This document shows positions 1 through 8,542 of a DNA stretch of 64,000 bases, piece by piece (the stretch's first letter is position 1; every line of letters starts with the position of its first letter). The notes below the pieces were generated by a model that was given only the letters and a program-made list of their open reading frames with translations, did not search any database and was not told the origin of the DNA. The stretch covers positions 1-64,000 of the forward strand of contig SMDE01000009.1 in the NCBI GenBank assembly GCA_004346725.1, given 5' to 3'. Position numbers and translations under genes: made by a program. The DNA comes from Phytobacter diazotrophicus (GTDB lineage: Bacteria > Pseudomonadota > Gammaproteobacteria > Enterobacterales > Enterobacteriaceae).

Positions 1-3
1 TTT

Positions 4-69
4 AAAGGCACGATGAGGTCTCTTCTGATTTGTTAGCGCAACCAGTAGATCACACTTCATCGTGCCTTT
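4..69. repeat. 13-bp inverted repeat with wide spacer
   Basis: AAAGGCACGATGA at 4-16 is the exact reverse complement of 57-69, separated by 40 bp. The right arm is followed by a T-rich stretch. It may be the terminator of a gene left of the window or a paired binding site; the loop is long for a terminator. Confidence 0.5.
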
Positions 70-91
70 CACTTTTTCTGGGGATTCCTCA

Positions 92-122
92 GCCCCCGGG
101 GGAGAGGGTTGGGGTGAGGGGA
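92..122. repeat. dispersed G/C-rich repeat copy
   Basis: A CCCCCGGGGGAGAGGG core followed by TTGGGGTGAGGGG lies just upstream of the sensor-kinase start. Translated, it reads PPGERVGVRG. A second copy inside dsbD (23221-23262, minus strand) reads [10 protein letters not shown] in the dsbD frame. This looks like a dispersed enterobacterial intergenic repeat and argues against the kinase starting upstream of it. Confidence 0.6.
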
Positions 123-143
123 ACACAGACAACGGAGCCCGCT

Positions 144-2708
144 ATGCCCTATCGGCACAACTCGTTTTTCGCCAGCGCGCGCGGGCGGTTACTGTTCTTC
201 AACTTGCTGGTGATGGCCGTGACCCTGATGGTTTGCGGCGTTGCGGTATTGGGATTTCGCCATGCCAGCCAAATCCAGGAGCAGGTGCAGCAGCAGACGC
301 TGGATGACATGACCGGCAGCATGAACCTTGCGCGTGATACGGCAAATGTCGCCACGGCGGCGGTGCGCCTTTCGCAGGTGGTGGGGGCGCTGGAATATAA
401 GAGCGAAGCGGAACGGCTTAAGGCGACCCAAATGGCGCTGCAAAAATCGCTGGAACAACTCGCCCGTGCCCCGCTGGCCCAACTGGAACCGCAACTGGTG
501 GAGCGCATTACCTGGCGCAGCAATGAACTGGAACAGAGTGTGACGCAGATGCTGGAGCGTGGTCAGCGCCGCCATCTTGAACGTAATGCGCTACTCAGTT
601 CGCTGTATCAGAACCAAAGTTATCTGCGCCATTTGCAGGCGTTTAACCAGCGCGATGGCATTGCCATTGGCGATCCCCGTTTACTCGGCGAAATGGACAG
701 GCTGCTGGCCGCTGCCATCCGCACCCCCTCACCGCGCCCGACGATCCAGCAACTGACGGAGATCCGCACACAGTTACCAGAGCGCACCGACAACCCGGTG
801 GTGAATGGCATTTTGCAGGATTTCAACGATGAGCTGGCAAAACTCGGTCCGCTGGCGGCGCAACTGGATGAGAGCGATCTGGCGATAAGCTGGTTTATGT
901 TTCATATCAAAGCGCTGGTCGCCATTCTCAATACCGATATCAATCAGTACGTTGCCCAGGTGGCGCAGGCTTCTGAGCAACGGACCGCGCAAAGTCACAG
1001 TGAAATGCGCTCGATCATTATCTTTATCAGCGCCTTTGCCCTGCTGGCGCTGGTGATTACCGGGTTTGCTGGCTGGTATATCTACCGCAATCTGGGGTCG
1101 AATTTAACGGCGATTTCCCGTGCGATGTCCCGTCTGGCGCGCGGTGAGCCGGATGTTCCTGTACCAGCGCTGCAACGGCGCGATGAACTGGGCGAACTGG
1201 CGCGCGCTTTTAACGTCTTCGCCCGCAATACTGCCTCGCTTGAGCACACCTCTAAGTTGCTCAAAGAGAAAAGCACCCAACTGGAGACCACCTTCCATGC
1301 CATGCGTGACGGCTTTGCGCTGTTCGACAGCCAGGGCTGCCTGGTGGTGTGGAACCCGCAGTATCCGTTGCTGCTTGGCCTCTCTGCCGAGGCGCTGCAA
1401 CGCGGGCAGCACTATCAGAGCCTGTTGCGTCAGGTGAGTGAGCTGCCGGACCATGTGCAGGAGAACCTCGCGCGACCCATGCCAAAACCGCAGGAGCTTC
1501 GTCTGGCGGATAACCGCACTATTGAGCTGCGATTTAGCCCGGTGCCGGGGCGCGGAATGGTCAACGTCGTACTGGACAGAACGGAACGTAAGGGGCTGGA
1601 AGAGGCGCTGTTGCACAGCCAGAAAATGAAAGCCGTCGGTCAGCTTACCGGTGGGCTGGCGCACGATTTCAATAACTTACTGGCGGTCATCATCGGTAGC
1701 CTGGAACTGGTGAACCCGCAATCGCCGGATGCCCCGCGTATCTCCCGCGCGCTAAAAGCGGCTGAGCGTGGGGCGATGCTGACCCAGCGTTTGCTGGCCT
1801 TCTCGCGTAAACAATCTCTGCACCCCCATGCAGTAGAGATGCAGCCGCTGCTGGAGAACTTAAGCGAGCTGATGCGTCATTCTCTTCCTGCCACGTTGAC
1901 GCTGGAGATTGAGGCTCAACAACCTGCCTGGCCTGCATGGATTGACGTTGGGCAACTGGAAAACGCCATCATCAATCTGGTAATGAACGCGCGGGATGCG
2001 ATGGAAGGGCAGAAAGGGACGATCAAGATCCGTACCTGGAACCAGCGTGTGACGCGCAGCGACGGACGCAGGCAGGATATGGTGGTCCTGGAAGTGATCG
2101 ACAGAGGTTGCGGCATGTCCGGGGAGGTGAAGGCCCGCGTCTTCGAGCCGTTCTTCACCACCAAGCAGACCGGCAGCGGCAGCGGCCTGGGGCTGTCGAT
2201 GGTATACGGCTTTGTGCGCCAGTCCGGTGGACGAGTGGCTATTGATAGCGCGCCAGGCCAGGGAACCACGGTGCGTTTACAGCTTCCACGCGCATCGGTA
2301 CAGGTCGTCAGCCCGGTCGAGCAGGCGCCCGCACAGGAAGCTGACCGTACTGATAAGTTAATCCTGGTACTGGAGGATGAAGCGGATGTACGACAAACCC
2401 TCTGCGAACAGTTACATGGGTTGGGGTATTTAACGCTGGAGGCGGAGTGCGGTGAACAGGCGCTGGCGCTGCTGGCGGCATCGGAGGATATCGGCATGCT
2501 GATTAGCGACCTGATGCTGCCGGGGCAGATGAGTGGCGCGGAAGTGATTAATTTCGCCCGTCAGCACTACCCGCATTTGCCGCTGTTACTGATTAGCGGC
2601 CAGGATTTACGCCCGGCGCATAACCCTGCGCTACCGGATGTTGAACTGTTGCGAAAACCCTTTACCCGCGTGCAACTGGCACAGGCGCTGCGACGGATTG
2701 CGGCGTAG
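144..2708 (+). CDS. hybrid sensor histidine kinase / response regulator
   Basis: An 854-residue inner-membrane sensor kinase. Two membrane segments (about 14-38 and 291-314) bracket a periplasmic region of about 250 residues. They are followed by a HAMP linker, a PAS-like domain (about 385-490), a HisKA domain with phospho-acceptor His507 in LAHDFNN, a HATPase domain with DRGCGM and GSGLGLSM boxes, and a C-terminal receiver with Asp789 in LISDLMLP. The ATG at 144 follows an ACGGAG site; an in-frame start at 30 would translate a dispersed repeat and is rejected. No output regulator or transporter partner lies downstream, so any partner is left of the window. The ligand is unknown. Confidence 0.88.
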   Translation: MPYRHNSFFASARGRLLFFNLLVMAVTLMVCGVAVLGFRHASQIQEQVQQQTLDDMTGSMNLARDTANVATAAVRLSQVVGALEYKSEAERLKATQMALQKSLEQLARAPLAQLEPQLVERITWRSNELEQSVTQMLERGQRRHLERNALLSSLYQNQSYLRHLQAFNQRDGIAIGDPRLLGEMDRLLAAAIRTPSPRPTIQQLTEIRTQLPERTDNPVVNGILQDFNDELAKLGPLAAQLDESDLAISWFMFHIKALVAILNTDINQYVAQVAQASEQRTAQSHSEMRSIIIFISAFALLALVITGFAGWYIYRNLGSNLTAISRAMSRLARGEPDVPVPALQRRDELGELARAFNVFARNTASLEHTSKLLKEKSTQLETTFHAMRDGFALFDSQGCLVVWNPQYPLLLGLSAEALQRGQHYQSLLRQVSELPDHVQENLARPMPKPQELRLADNRTIELRFSPVPGRGMVNVVLDRTERKGLEEALLHSQKMKAVGQLTGGLAHDFNNLLAVIIGSLELVNPQSPDAPRISRALKAAERGAMLTQRLLAFSRKQSLHPHAVEMQPLLENLSELMRHSLPATLTLEIEAQQPAWPAWIDVGQLENAIINLVMNARDAMEGQKGTIKIRTWNQRVTRSDGRRQDMVVLEVIDRGCGMSGEVKARVFEPFFTTKQTGSGSGLGLSMVYGFVRQSGGRVAIDSAPGQGTTVRLQLPRASVQVVSPVEQAPAQEADRTDKLILVLEDEADVRQTLCEQLHGLGYLTLEAECGEQALALLAASEDIGMLISDLMLPGQMSGAEVINFARQHYPHLPLLLISGQDLRPAHNPALPDVELLRKPFTRVQLAQALRRIAA

Positions 2709-2738
2709 CGGCCATTGACGCGCCCCTGAACACTGGGA

Positions 2739-3068
2739 CTATGTGGCGAGGCCAAGTACCGGGGGAACGATCTCTTCGAGCAGCGCGATCAACGCAGGGT
2801 CCATGTAGCGGTAGTCATCGGGGATATCGAGAACGTGAAGCGGTTTATTGTCGATGATACGACGATAGTCGGCCATTAAGCGGTTTTTATGTTTCTGCTC
2901 CATCACACAGATAACATCTGCCCACTGCAACCCTTCGGCACAGACCGTTTTTTTGGCATTGCGACTGGTCCCGGCAGAACGGACGTTAAGCCCGGGATAA
3001 CGGCGGAACATCTGTTCCGCCGTGGGGCTGCGCCATTGATTACGACTACATATGAAAAGGACGTTCAT
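2739..3068 (-). CDS. low-molecular-weight protein tyrosine phosphatase-like protein
   Basis: A 109-residue cytosolic protein beginning MNVLFICSRNQWRSPTAE. It contains the CX5R-S signature loop of LMW phosphatases (C-SRNQW-R-S) at the extreme N-terminus. The C-terminal region has LDIPDDYRYMDP, placed where the family keeps its general-acid Asp, but the protein is shorter than the roughly 145-residue Wzb/Etp type. An ATG at 3068 is preferred over a TTG two codons upstream. The gene overlaps the end of the 81-residue ORF upstream by 23 bp, implying coupled translation. The substrate is unknown. Confidence 0.8.
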   Translation of the reverse strand: MNVLFICSRNQWRSPTAEQMFRRYPGLNVRSAGTSRNAKKTVCAEGLQWADVICVMEQKHKNRLMADYRRIIDNKPLHVLDIPDDYRYMDPALIALLEEIVPPVLGLAT

Positions 3069-3291
3069 TGGCAAACAGATACTCTTCCAGGCCGCGCCTC
3101 GTCCTTTGTTGACGGGTTACGCGTGGATACTCAATCCCCAGTTGTGCGGCCCGCGTTACTTTTTCAGAACGCAGATACAGCATCTTCCAGTTCTTTTCGC
3201 CACGAAAACGTAAAAGCGCGGTGTGAACATCTCGGGATTTATTGCGCCGCTTTTGGGCACGGCGCCAGTCCCGGCTACGGGGTGTTTCCAT
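3046..3291 (-). CDS. small basic protein, translationally coupled to the phosphatase
   Basis: An 81-residue, strongly basic ORF (METPRSRDWRRAQKRRNKSRD...) with an ATG start and a purine-rich AAGAGAG site about 10 bp upstream. It has no membrane segment or signal peptide. Its 3' end overlaps the phosphatase start in another frame, as co-translated pairs do. I do not recognise the family. The Arg/Lys-rich composition would suit nucleic-acid or ribosome contact, but that is inference. Confidence 0.6.
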   Translation of the reverse strand: METPRSRDWRRAQKRRNKSRDVHTALLRFRGEKNWKMLYLRSEKVTRAAQLGIEYPRVTRQQRTRRGLEEYLFANERPFHM

Positions 3292-3609
3292 TGCTTTTTC
3301 TCTCTTCGATTGATCGGGTTCAGCAGCCGCGATAATACGGAGAGAGCAAACAGCGAAATTCTATTCCATTTCGTTATGGCGTGCGACAGCAATTAATGAA
3401 CTTGTCATTTTACTCGGATATGTTGCGTCACATAACAGGGAAAAGTATCAGTCGAAATAATTCATATTCTATTAATCAATATCCTTTAATATTTTATCGA
3501 CTTATTCTTCCTGGCTGAAAATAATAATATGTAGCCGCGATTTTTTTGTAGCTGCACCTATACTTACCTGTTTGCAATGTAATTGAAAAACCAGAGATCT
3601 GAAAAAATT
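3292..3609. other. AT-rich divergent intergenic region
   Basis: About 318 bp between the minus-strand phosphatase pair and the HSP90-like operon. No convincing gene is seen. It is clearly more AT-rich than its flanks. A TATACT hexamer at 3559-3564 could be the -10 of the HSP90-like operon, but the matching -35 is poor. No sigma-32 consensus (CTTGAA...CCCCAT) was found despite the chaperone-like gene. Confidence 0.4.
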
Positions 3610-5454
3610 ATGGATAATAAGATCGTCGCTATTGAGCAGCATGATACAGCGGTAAATCTGCATGGCCTTATGCAGGTGTTAAGTAAACATCTTTACTCCA
3701 CGCCCATGGTTGCGTTGCGTGAGCTTGTACAGAATGCGCATGATGCGATAGTCCGGCGCAGGCTGGAGGAGGTTGATTCTTCCTTCACGCCTGAAATTCG
3801 GGTTACCGGCAACCCGCAGAATAAAACGATTACCATTTATGACTCGGGTGCGGGCCTGACAAAACAAGAAATCCATGAATTCCTGGCAACGGTCGGCATC
3901 GGCTATACGCGGCAATTGCGCCAGGAGGATGATGATACCGGCCTCATCGGTATGTTCGGTCTGGGTTTCTTATCTTCTTTCGTGCTGGCACAACAGGTTG
4001 TTGTCCATACCACGTCCTGGAAAACGCCGCAGGAAGGTTGGGTTTATCGTTCCGATAACGGCGAGACGTATCGCATCGAATCTGCCCTGCCCAGGGAGCC
4101 TGGCTTTACGGTCACTCTCAACCTTAAAGATGAGTTCAGCTACCTGGCGGATAATCCGCTGCTGGAAACGCTGCTTGGCCGCTACTGCGTGTTGATGCGT
4201 GAACCGCTGTTTGTGGGGCAATCGGAGACGGCGGTCAACCATCTTTCGCCACCCTGGCGCCGTGACTCCGACTCGGCGGTCGTACTCCATCCGGGGCTTC
4301 GGCAGAAGCAGAATATTGAGTTCGCCAGCCGTTTTGAACGCACTTTTACCCCCATTTGCACCATCGATATCACCCCTTCTGGCAAAAGCGATGTGGTCGG
4401 CATTCTCTGGATCCAGGATGGCGCGACTTATGGCACCAGCGATAACCGTAATTTGTCGCTCTTTTTGCGTGGCATGCTGCTCGACGATCAGGCACATGAC
4501 CTGCTGCCGCTGTGGGCCGGTTTTGTTGGTGGCGTCGTGGAGTCCAACGTCCTGACACCCACGGCGAATCGGGAAGATTTACAACGTGATGACGCCTATT
4601 TCGCCACCCAGCATGCATTAGCCGAAGGGTTAATTAAAGGGTTGGGTGAGCTGGCGAAAAACCAACCGGCTATCTGGCGGCGTGTGCTGCTTCGTCATAA
4701 TGAAGCGCTGTTAGGTGCAGCGATCTGCGACGAAAGGCTGTTTGATCTGCTCAAAGATGATTTGCTCATCCCGACCTCGAAAGGCGAGATTCCGGTTCGC
4801 AGTCTGCGCCAGCAAAATACGCTACTGGTGATGCCGGGAGAAGAGAGTTCTTTCGAAGAGATGTTATTTCGCCTCTCTGGCCGCCCCGTCGCGCTGGGGC
4901 ATCGTTATGCCGTTATACCGTTTCTTCGCCGTTGGGCAACGCTCTATTCAGCGCGGTTAATTGAAATTGGCACCACGGGCGGCAACCAGTCTTTGTTCTC
5001 CTGCCATGAAATTAGCCAACAGGAAGAGCAGTGGTGGCGTGAACAACTGGCCGATGATGAAGAGTGCGTTATTTCACGATTTGAGCCCGCGGTGCTCCCC
5101 TTTGTGGTGGTACCGAATCGCGAAGTGGAATTAAAACAGCGGCTGGAACAGGATGACGCCGACCGACGCATGAGTACTGCGGCGCTGATGCTGGCACGGC
5201 AGTTTACTCAACGGATCAGCGAGCAGGCCGATAAACAGCTCTATATTAATTTTAATAATCCGGCCATCAAGGCACTTTCTGCTTCCTGGCAAAACGGGAA
5301 AAACACTGACGTTGCCTGTCAGTTATTGAAAAGCATGAAGGTCATCTTATCTTTTCAATTACAACGTTCGGGACCCAATGATTTTCATCAGGCGCTGGAT
5401 AATATTAACCAGATAATAATGACGCAATTTCTTGCAAATAAAGGGGAGCAATAA
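3610..5454 (+). CDS. HSP90 (HtpG)-family ATPase
   Basis: A 614-residue divergent HSP90-type GHKL ATPase, about the length of HtpG. The N-terminal ATP site is intact: E38 and N42 in ELVQNAHDAI, D78 in DSGAGLT, and the lid GMFGLGF at 114-120. The middle domain keeps FLRGMLLDD and NREDLQRD, with R321 at the position of the catalytic arginine (SREILQ in HtpG). The C-terminal third is hard to align and ends without a MEEVD-type TPR-binding tail. The ATG at 3610 was chosen over a TTG at 3583. The next gene, a TPR protein, starts 1 bp after this stop codon, so the two form an operon and probably a complex. This is not the housekeeping htpG. Confidence 0.85.
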   Translation: MDNKIVAIEQHDTAVNLHGLMQVLSKHLYSTPMVALRELVQNAHDAIVRRRLEEVDSSFTPEIRVTGNPQNKTITIYDSGAGLTKQEIHEFLATVGIGYTRQLRQEDDDTGLIGMFGLGFLSSFVLAQQVVVHTTSWKTPQEGWVYRSDNGETYRIESALPREPGFTVTLNLKDEFSYLADNPLLETLLGRYCVLMREPLFVGQSETAVNHLSPPWRRDSDSAVVLHPGLRQKQNIEFASRFERTFTPICTIDITPSGKSDVVGILWIQDGATYGTSDNRNLSLFLRGMLLDDQAHDLLPLWAGFVGGVVESNVLTPTANREDLQRDDAYFATQHALAEGLIKGLGELAKNQPAIWRRVLLRHNEALLGAAICDERLFDLLKDDLLIPTSKGEIPVRSLRQQNTLLVMPGEESSFEEMLFRLSGRPVALGHRYAVIPFLRRWATLYSARLIEIGTTGGNQSLFSCHEISQQEEQWWREQLADDEECVISRFEPAVLPFVVVPNREVELKQRLEQDDADRRMSTAALMLARQFTQRISEQADKQLYINFNNPAIKALSASWQNGKNTDVACQLLKSMKVILSFQLQRSGPNDFHQALDNINQIIMTQFLANKGEQ

Positions 5455-5455
5455 A

Positions 5456-7771
5456 ATGGATATATGGCAATGGTATAACCAATATGAAAGGGATCTTCAC
5501 GCTGCAGGCCAACCCTATATTACCGATCATTTGAATAAATTGATTAACGCCATTTGTGACGTTAAGCCCGATGTGAGCGAAGCGTTACTGCCGGAAGCGC
5601 GATCATTTAAGAAAACGGCCGGCAATCCCTGGCTTGAGGTCTTTATCGGCCACTGGGAGATGCGCCACCGGCTGGGGATGGGCGAAGGCGAGACAGCGCT
5701 GGGAGATGCGGTGACCTTCTTTGAGCGTGCCCATCAGCCGGATGCGATTGATTGCCCGCAATCCGTTTGCGTGACTCAGGATCTCAGCGATTGCTACGGC
5801 AATATCGACGGTCCGGGCTGGGCGGATGAACGTATTGCCGTGTGTCAGGAAACGATGGAGCGGATTACGCCGTTATGGAGCTGCTTCCAGTGCTTATCGG
5901 ACGAGCAATTCTGTGCCATGGTCGATAAAGGCGAGAAGCAGCAGGCGCTGGATTACATTCGGGGGCAGATAAAGAAAGTGCGTGATGCCGGGGAGCCTGA
6001 TGTCACTGGCCTGCTGGAAAACGAAGCCGAAGCATTGATCTATCTGGGGCGCTATGAAGAAGCGCTGGCGGTGATTGAACCCCTCTGCGAGCCGGACGAA
6101 CTGGAAGGCAGCGCCGAACAGATACGGCTTACCCGAATGATGATCCGCGCTGAGGCCTATGCCTGTATGGGGCGGCTGGATGACGCCTGCAACAGCCTTA
6201 TCCACTGGAAGCAACTGCAAACGCGCGGCGTCGTCCGCTGGGTAAGGATCATCGACCAGCTTTGCCGCCACGATGCCTCTTACAACAACTGGCAGACGGG
6301 CGTCTCATTACAGCAAATCCTTGAACAGCGTATCGCCCGGCAGGCCTGGCGGGCTGCAATAGATACCGCAATTGTACATATTCGTCTGGCGCTGGCGCGC
6401 AATGCGACCTGGATTGCCCGCCGGGCGTTAGGGCAGGCAAAAGCCTGTTCGCCACGTTTACGTAAACAGATGGGGGCCGACCGCGTTCTGGCCGATCTTG
6501 AACGTGAGATTGCTGGCATGGAAAAAGAGGTGCTGCTCCCGGTTCCTGCCCATGAGCTGTATGACTGGCTTGACGAACGCAGCAAACAAAATGAGGCGCG
6601 TGACCCTGAACAGGAAGCGGAGTGGCTGAAACTGGCGGCCATGCAGTTGCCTGATAATGAACAACTGGTTGCGCTGGCGTCATCCGCCCTGGAGGCGTGC
6701 CATGCTGCTGATGAAGCCATCGCGCTGCTGCAAACCTGGCGGTCACGCCATCCACACACTGAATCTCCTCTTCTGTTCGAGTTGCTGGGCGTGCTGTTGC
6801 GTATGCGGCGGTTCGATGAGGTTTTAACCCTCGCTAAGGACTATCACGAGACGCTCCCCCATGTCGCGTACTGGTTCGAAATGCAGGTAGCCTTTGGCAA
6901 TGAGGATTGGGCTGCGCTGGAATCTCTGAGTGAATCAATGCTTGCGACGCCAGAAGGCAGCACTAAGATCGCACCGCTGTTAATGGCGAGCCGCGCGGCA
7001 ATGAAACTACGCGCCAGCGAGCGGGCTATCCCTCGTCTTCAGCGCGCTATTGCGATGCTTGAGGAACAAGAACAAGAGACAAACAATGTTCTATGGGATC
7101 TGATCACCGCGGCGAGTATTCAGCAGGAGTGGGCGCTGGTGCGCGAGGCCGGAACGAAGCTGGGGATGAAATTCGACAGCGAAGATGGCCCCATTGAAGA
7201 AAACTGGGGAGCGGTACGGCTACGTTTCCGGGAAGAGCACGACTACGTTTACTACCTTGCTCAGCGTACCGGGCCTGCGACGGCCAGAGTCTTCCAGCCA
7301 GCCTGGCCGAAAGCGCAGCAGCATTTAGGCGACAGCGTAGTATTTGATGTCGAACTGCTCAATACCCCTCCGGAAGATGAAGCCGAGCGGGAGTATTTTA
7401 TCGGTCTTTATGACGCTGTCGAAATCATTGAAGAGGGTGAATATGCCCCATCATGGTTTGTTGATGGCGTTTATCCGGGCGAGGAGCTTTTTGGTCAGTT
7501 TGAGAATAAAGTGCGCGAGTTGGGTGGGCAAGTATGGGTGAGTAGCGAAGGAGATTATGAAATAACCGACCGCGAAAATCCTCAAGAGCCATTGCCTGGC
7601 GTGTACTTTAATCTGGCTACGCCGCTATCGATGCTGCCGCAGGAAGTGGACAGTATGTTGCTCACGCTCACACGGGACTGGCCGCATCCGGTGCACTGGC
7701 TTGGCGTTGCCATTAAAGGCGGGCTGGATGAACAGCGTCACCGGCAGATTATTGACCGCTACGGTTTGTAA
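5456..7771 (+). CDS. large TPR-repeat partner protein of the HSP90-like ATPase
   Basis: A 771-residue soluble protein starting at the ATG at 5456 behind AAGGGGAG. Most of it is helical TPR-like repeats, seen in segments such as ALIYLGRYEEALAVIEPL, RAEAYACMGRLDDACNSL and LLGVLLRMRRFDEVLTLA. The last 180 or so residues are different: acidic, aromatic-rich and probably alpha/beta (DYVYYLAQRTGP..., YFIGLYDAVEIIEEGEY..., ending in HWLGVAIKGG). Cysteines cluster at about 100-160 (CPQSVCV, CFQCLS). TPR proteins are classical HSP90 co-chaperones, so a client-selecting or scaffolding role is a reasonable inference. I do not recognise the exact family. Confidence 0.75.
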   Translation: MDIWQWYNQYERDLHAAGQPYITDHLNKLINAICDVKPDVSEALLPEARSFKKTAGNPWLEVFIGHWEMRHRLGMGEGETALGDAVTFFERAHQPDAIDCPQSVCVTQDLSDCYGNIDGPGWADERIAVCQETMERITPLWSCFQCLSDEQFCAMVDKGEKQQALDYIRGQIKKVRDAGEPDVTGLLENEAEALIYLGRYEEALAVIEPLCEPDELEGSAEQIRLTRMMIRAEAYACMGRLDDACNSLIHWKQLQTRGVVRWVRIIDQLCRHDASYNNWQTGVSLQQILEQRIARQAWRAAIDTAIVHIRLALARNATWIARRALGQAKACSPRLRKQMGADRVLADLEREIAGMEKEVLLPVPAHELYDWLDERSKQNEARDPEQEAEWLKLAAMQLPDNEQLVALASSALEACHAADEAIALLQTWRSRHPHTESPLLFELLGVLLRMRRFDEVLTLAKDYHETLPHVAYWFEMQVAFGNEDWAALESLSESMLATPEGSTKIAPLLMASRAAMKLRASERAIPRLQRAIAMLEEQEQETNNVLWDLITAASIQQEWALVREAGTKLGMKFDSEDGPIEENWGAVRLRFREEHDYVYYLAQRTGPATARVFQPAWPKAQQHLGDSVVFDVELLNTPPEDEAEREYFIGLYDAVEIIEEGEYAPSWFVDGVYPGEELFGQFENKVRELGGQVWVSSEGDYEITDRENPQEPLPGVYFNLATPLSMLPQEVDSMLLTLTRDWPHPVHWLGVAIKGGLDEQRHRQIIDRYGL

Positions 7772-7862
7772 ACTGTTACCCGGCGTAGTTTGAGATTCCT
7801 CCGCTACTCGTGAGAACAGCGCTTGATTAACGTAAAGCCAGCCCACTGTTGAGACTGGCTTT

Positions 7863-8183
7863 ATGAAACGTTACGCAACCCTGCTGTTTATCAGCGCACT
7901 CTCTCTTACCAGCCAAATTGCCCGTGCTGATATTGTCGATGACGCCATCGGCAATATTCAGCGGGCAATTAATGATGCGTATCACCCCAGCGATAGCCGT
8001 GATGACGATGATCGGCAGTATGATGACGATCGCCGTCGAAGTGACGAGCAGAGCAGACGCTATGAAGACCGACGCAGACAGCTTGAAGACCGGCGCCGCC
8101 AGTTAGATGACCGGCAGCGCCAGCTCGATCAGGAGCGTCGCCAACTGGACGACGAAGAACGTCGACTGGAAGACGAGTTCTAA
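7863..8183 (+). CDS. yjdP: YjdP-like secreted, highly charged coiled-coil protein
   Basis: A 106-residue protein with a signal peptide (MKRYATLLFISALSLTSQIARA, cleavage likely after ARA). After it comes DIVDDAIGNIQRAINDAYHP, then a very charged tail built on 7-residue units such as RRRQLED, RRRQLDD and RQRQLDQ. The tail should form one long helix or coiled coil in the periplasm. It resembles my recollection of E. coli YjdP, whose function is unknown. It lies convergent with yjdM. Confidence 0.65.
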   Translation: MKRYATLLFISALSLTSQIARADIVDDAIGNIQRAINDAYHPSDSRDDDDRQYDDDRRRSDEQSRRYEDRRRQLEDRRRQLDDRQRQLDQERRQLDDEERRLEDEF

Positions 8184-8206
8184 TCCGCAGGCACGAAAGA
8201 GGGCAA

Positions 8207-8542
8207 TCAGTTCTTTTTAACGAACTCGGATTTCAACTTCATTGGGCCAAATCCGTCGATTTTGCAGTCAATGTTATGATCGCCTTCGACCAGACGGATA
8301 TTCTTCACTTTCGTGCCGATTTTCAGCATGGAAGAACTTCCTTTTACTTTCAGATCTTTAATGACAGTGACGCTGTCGCCATCGGCCAGTAAATTGCCGT
8401 TGGCATCTTTGACAATCAGTTCATCGCTTTCGGCAGCAGCTTCGTTGTCATTCCATTCATGGGCGCATTCCGGGCAGATGAACATGCCATTATCTTCATA
8501 AGCGTATTCGGAATTGCATTTCGGGCAGTTTGGCAGTTGCAT
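8207..8542 (-). CDS. yjdM: zinc-ribbon protein YjdM (PhnA family)
   Basis: A 111-residue protein equal in length to E. coli YjdM (formerly PhnA) and nearly identical in its C-terminal half ([20 protein letters not shown]...). Two CxxC pairs (CPKC and CPEC) in the first 30 residues form a zinc ribbon; the rest is the PhnA SH3-like domain. Despite the old name it is not a phosphonate hydrolase, and its role is unclear. E. coli also has yjdM next to crfC, though the strand arrangement and the missing phn operon differ here. Confidence 0.93.
   Translation of the reverse strand: MQLPNCPKCNSEYAYEDNGMFICPECAHEWNDNEAAAESDELIVKDANGNLLADGDSVTVIKDLKVKGSSSMLKIGTKVKNIRLVEGDHNIDCKIDGFGPMKLKSEFVKKN

Noticed and set aside
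30..143. N-terminal extension of the sensor kinase
   Set aside because: It would translate the inverted repeat and the dispersed G/C-rich element; the start at 144 has the better ribosome-binding site and puts the membrane segment at the N-terminus.
1104..1664. 186-residue frame antisense to the sensor kinase
   Set aside because: Shadow of the GC-rich kinase gene; no ribosome-binding site and no recognisable domain.
3156..3392. 78-residue minus-strand frame overlapping the basic 81-residue ORF
   Set aside because: The other frame has the better start context and couples to the phosphatase gene; both cannot be favoured.
3292..3609. Heat-shock promoter for the HSP90-like operon
   Set aside because: No CTTGAA/CCCCAT pair at acceptable spacing was found.
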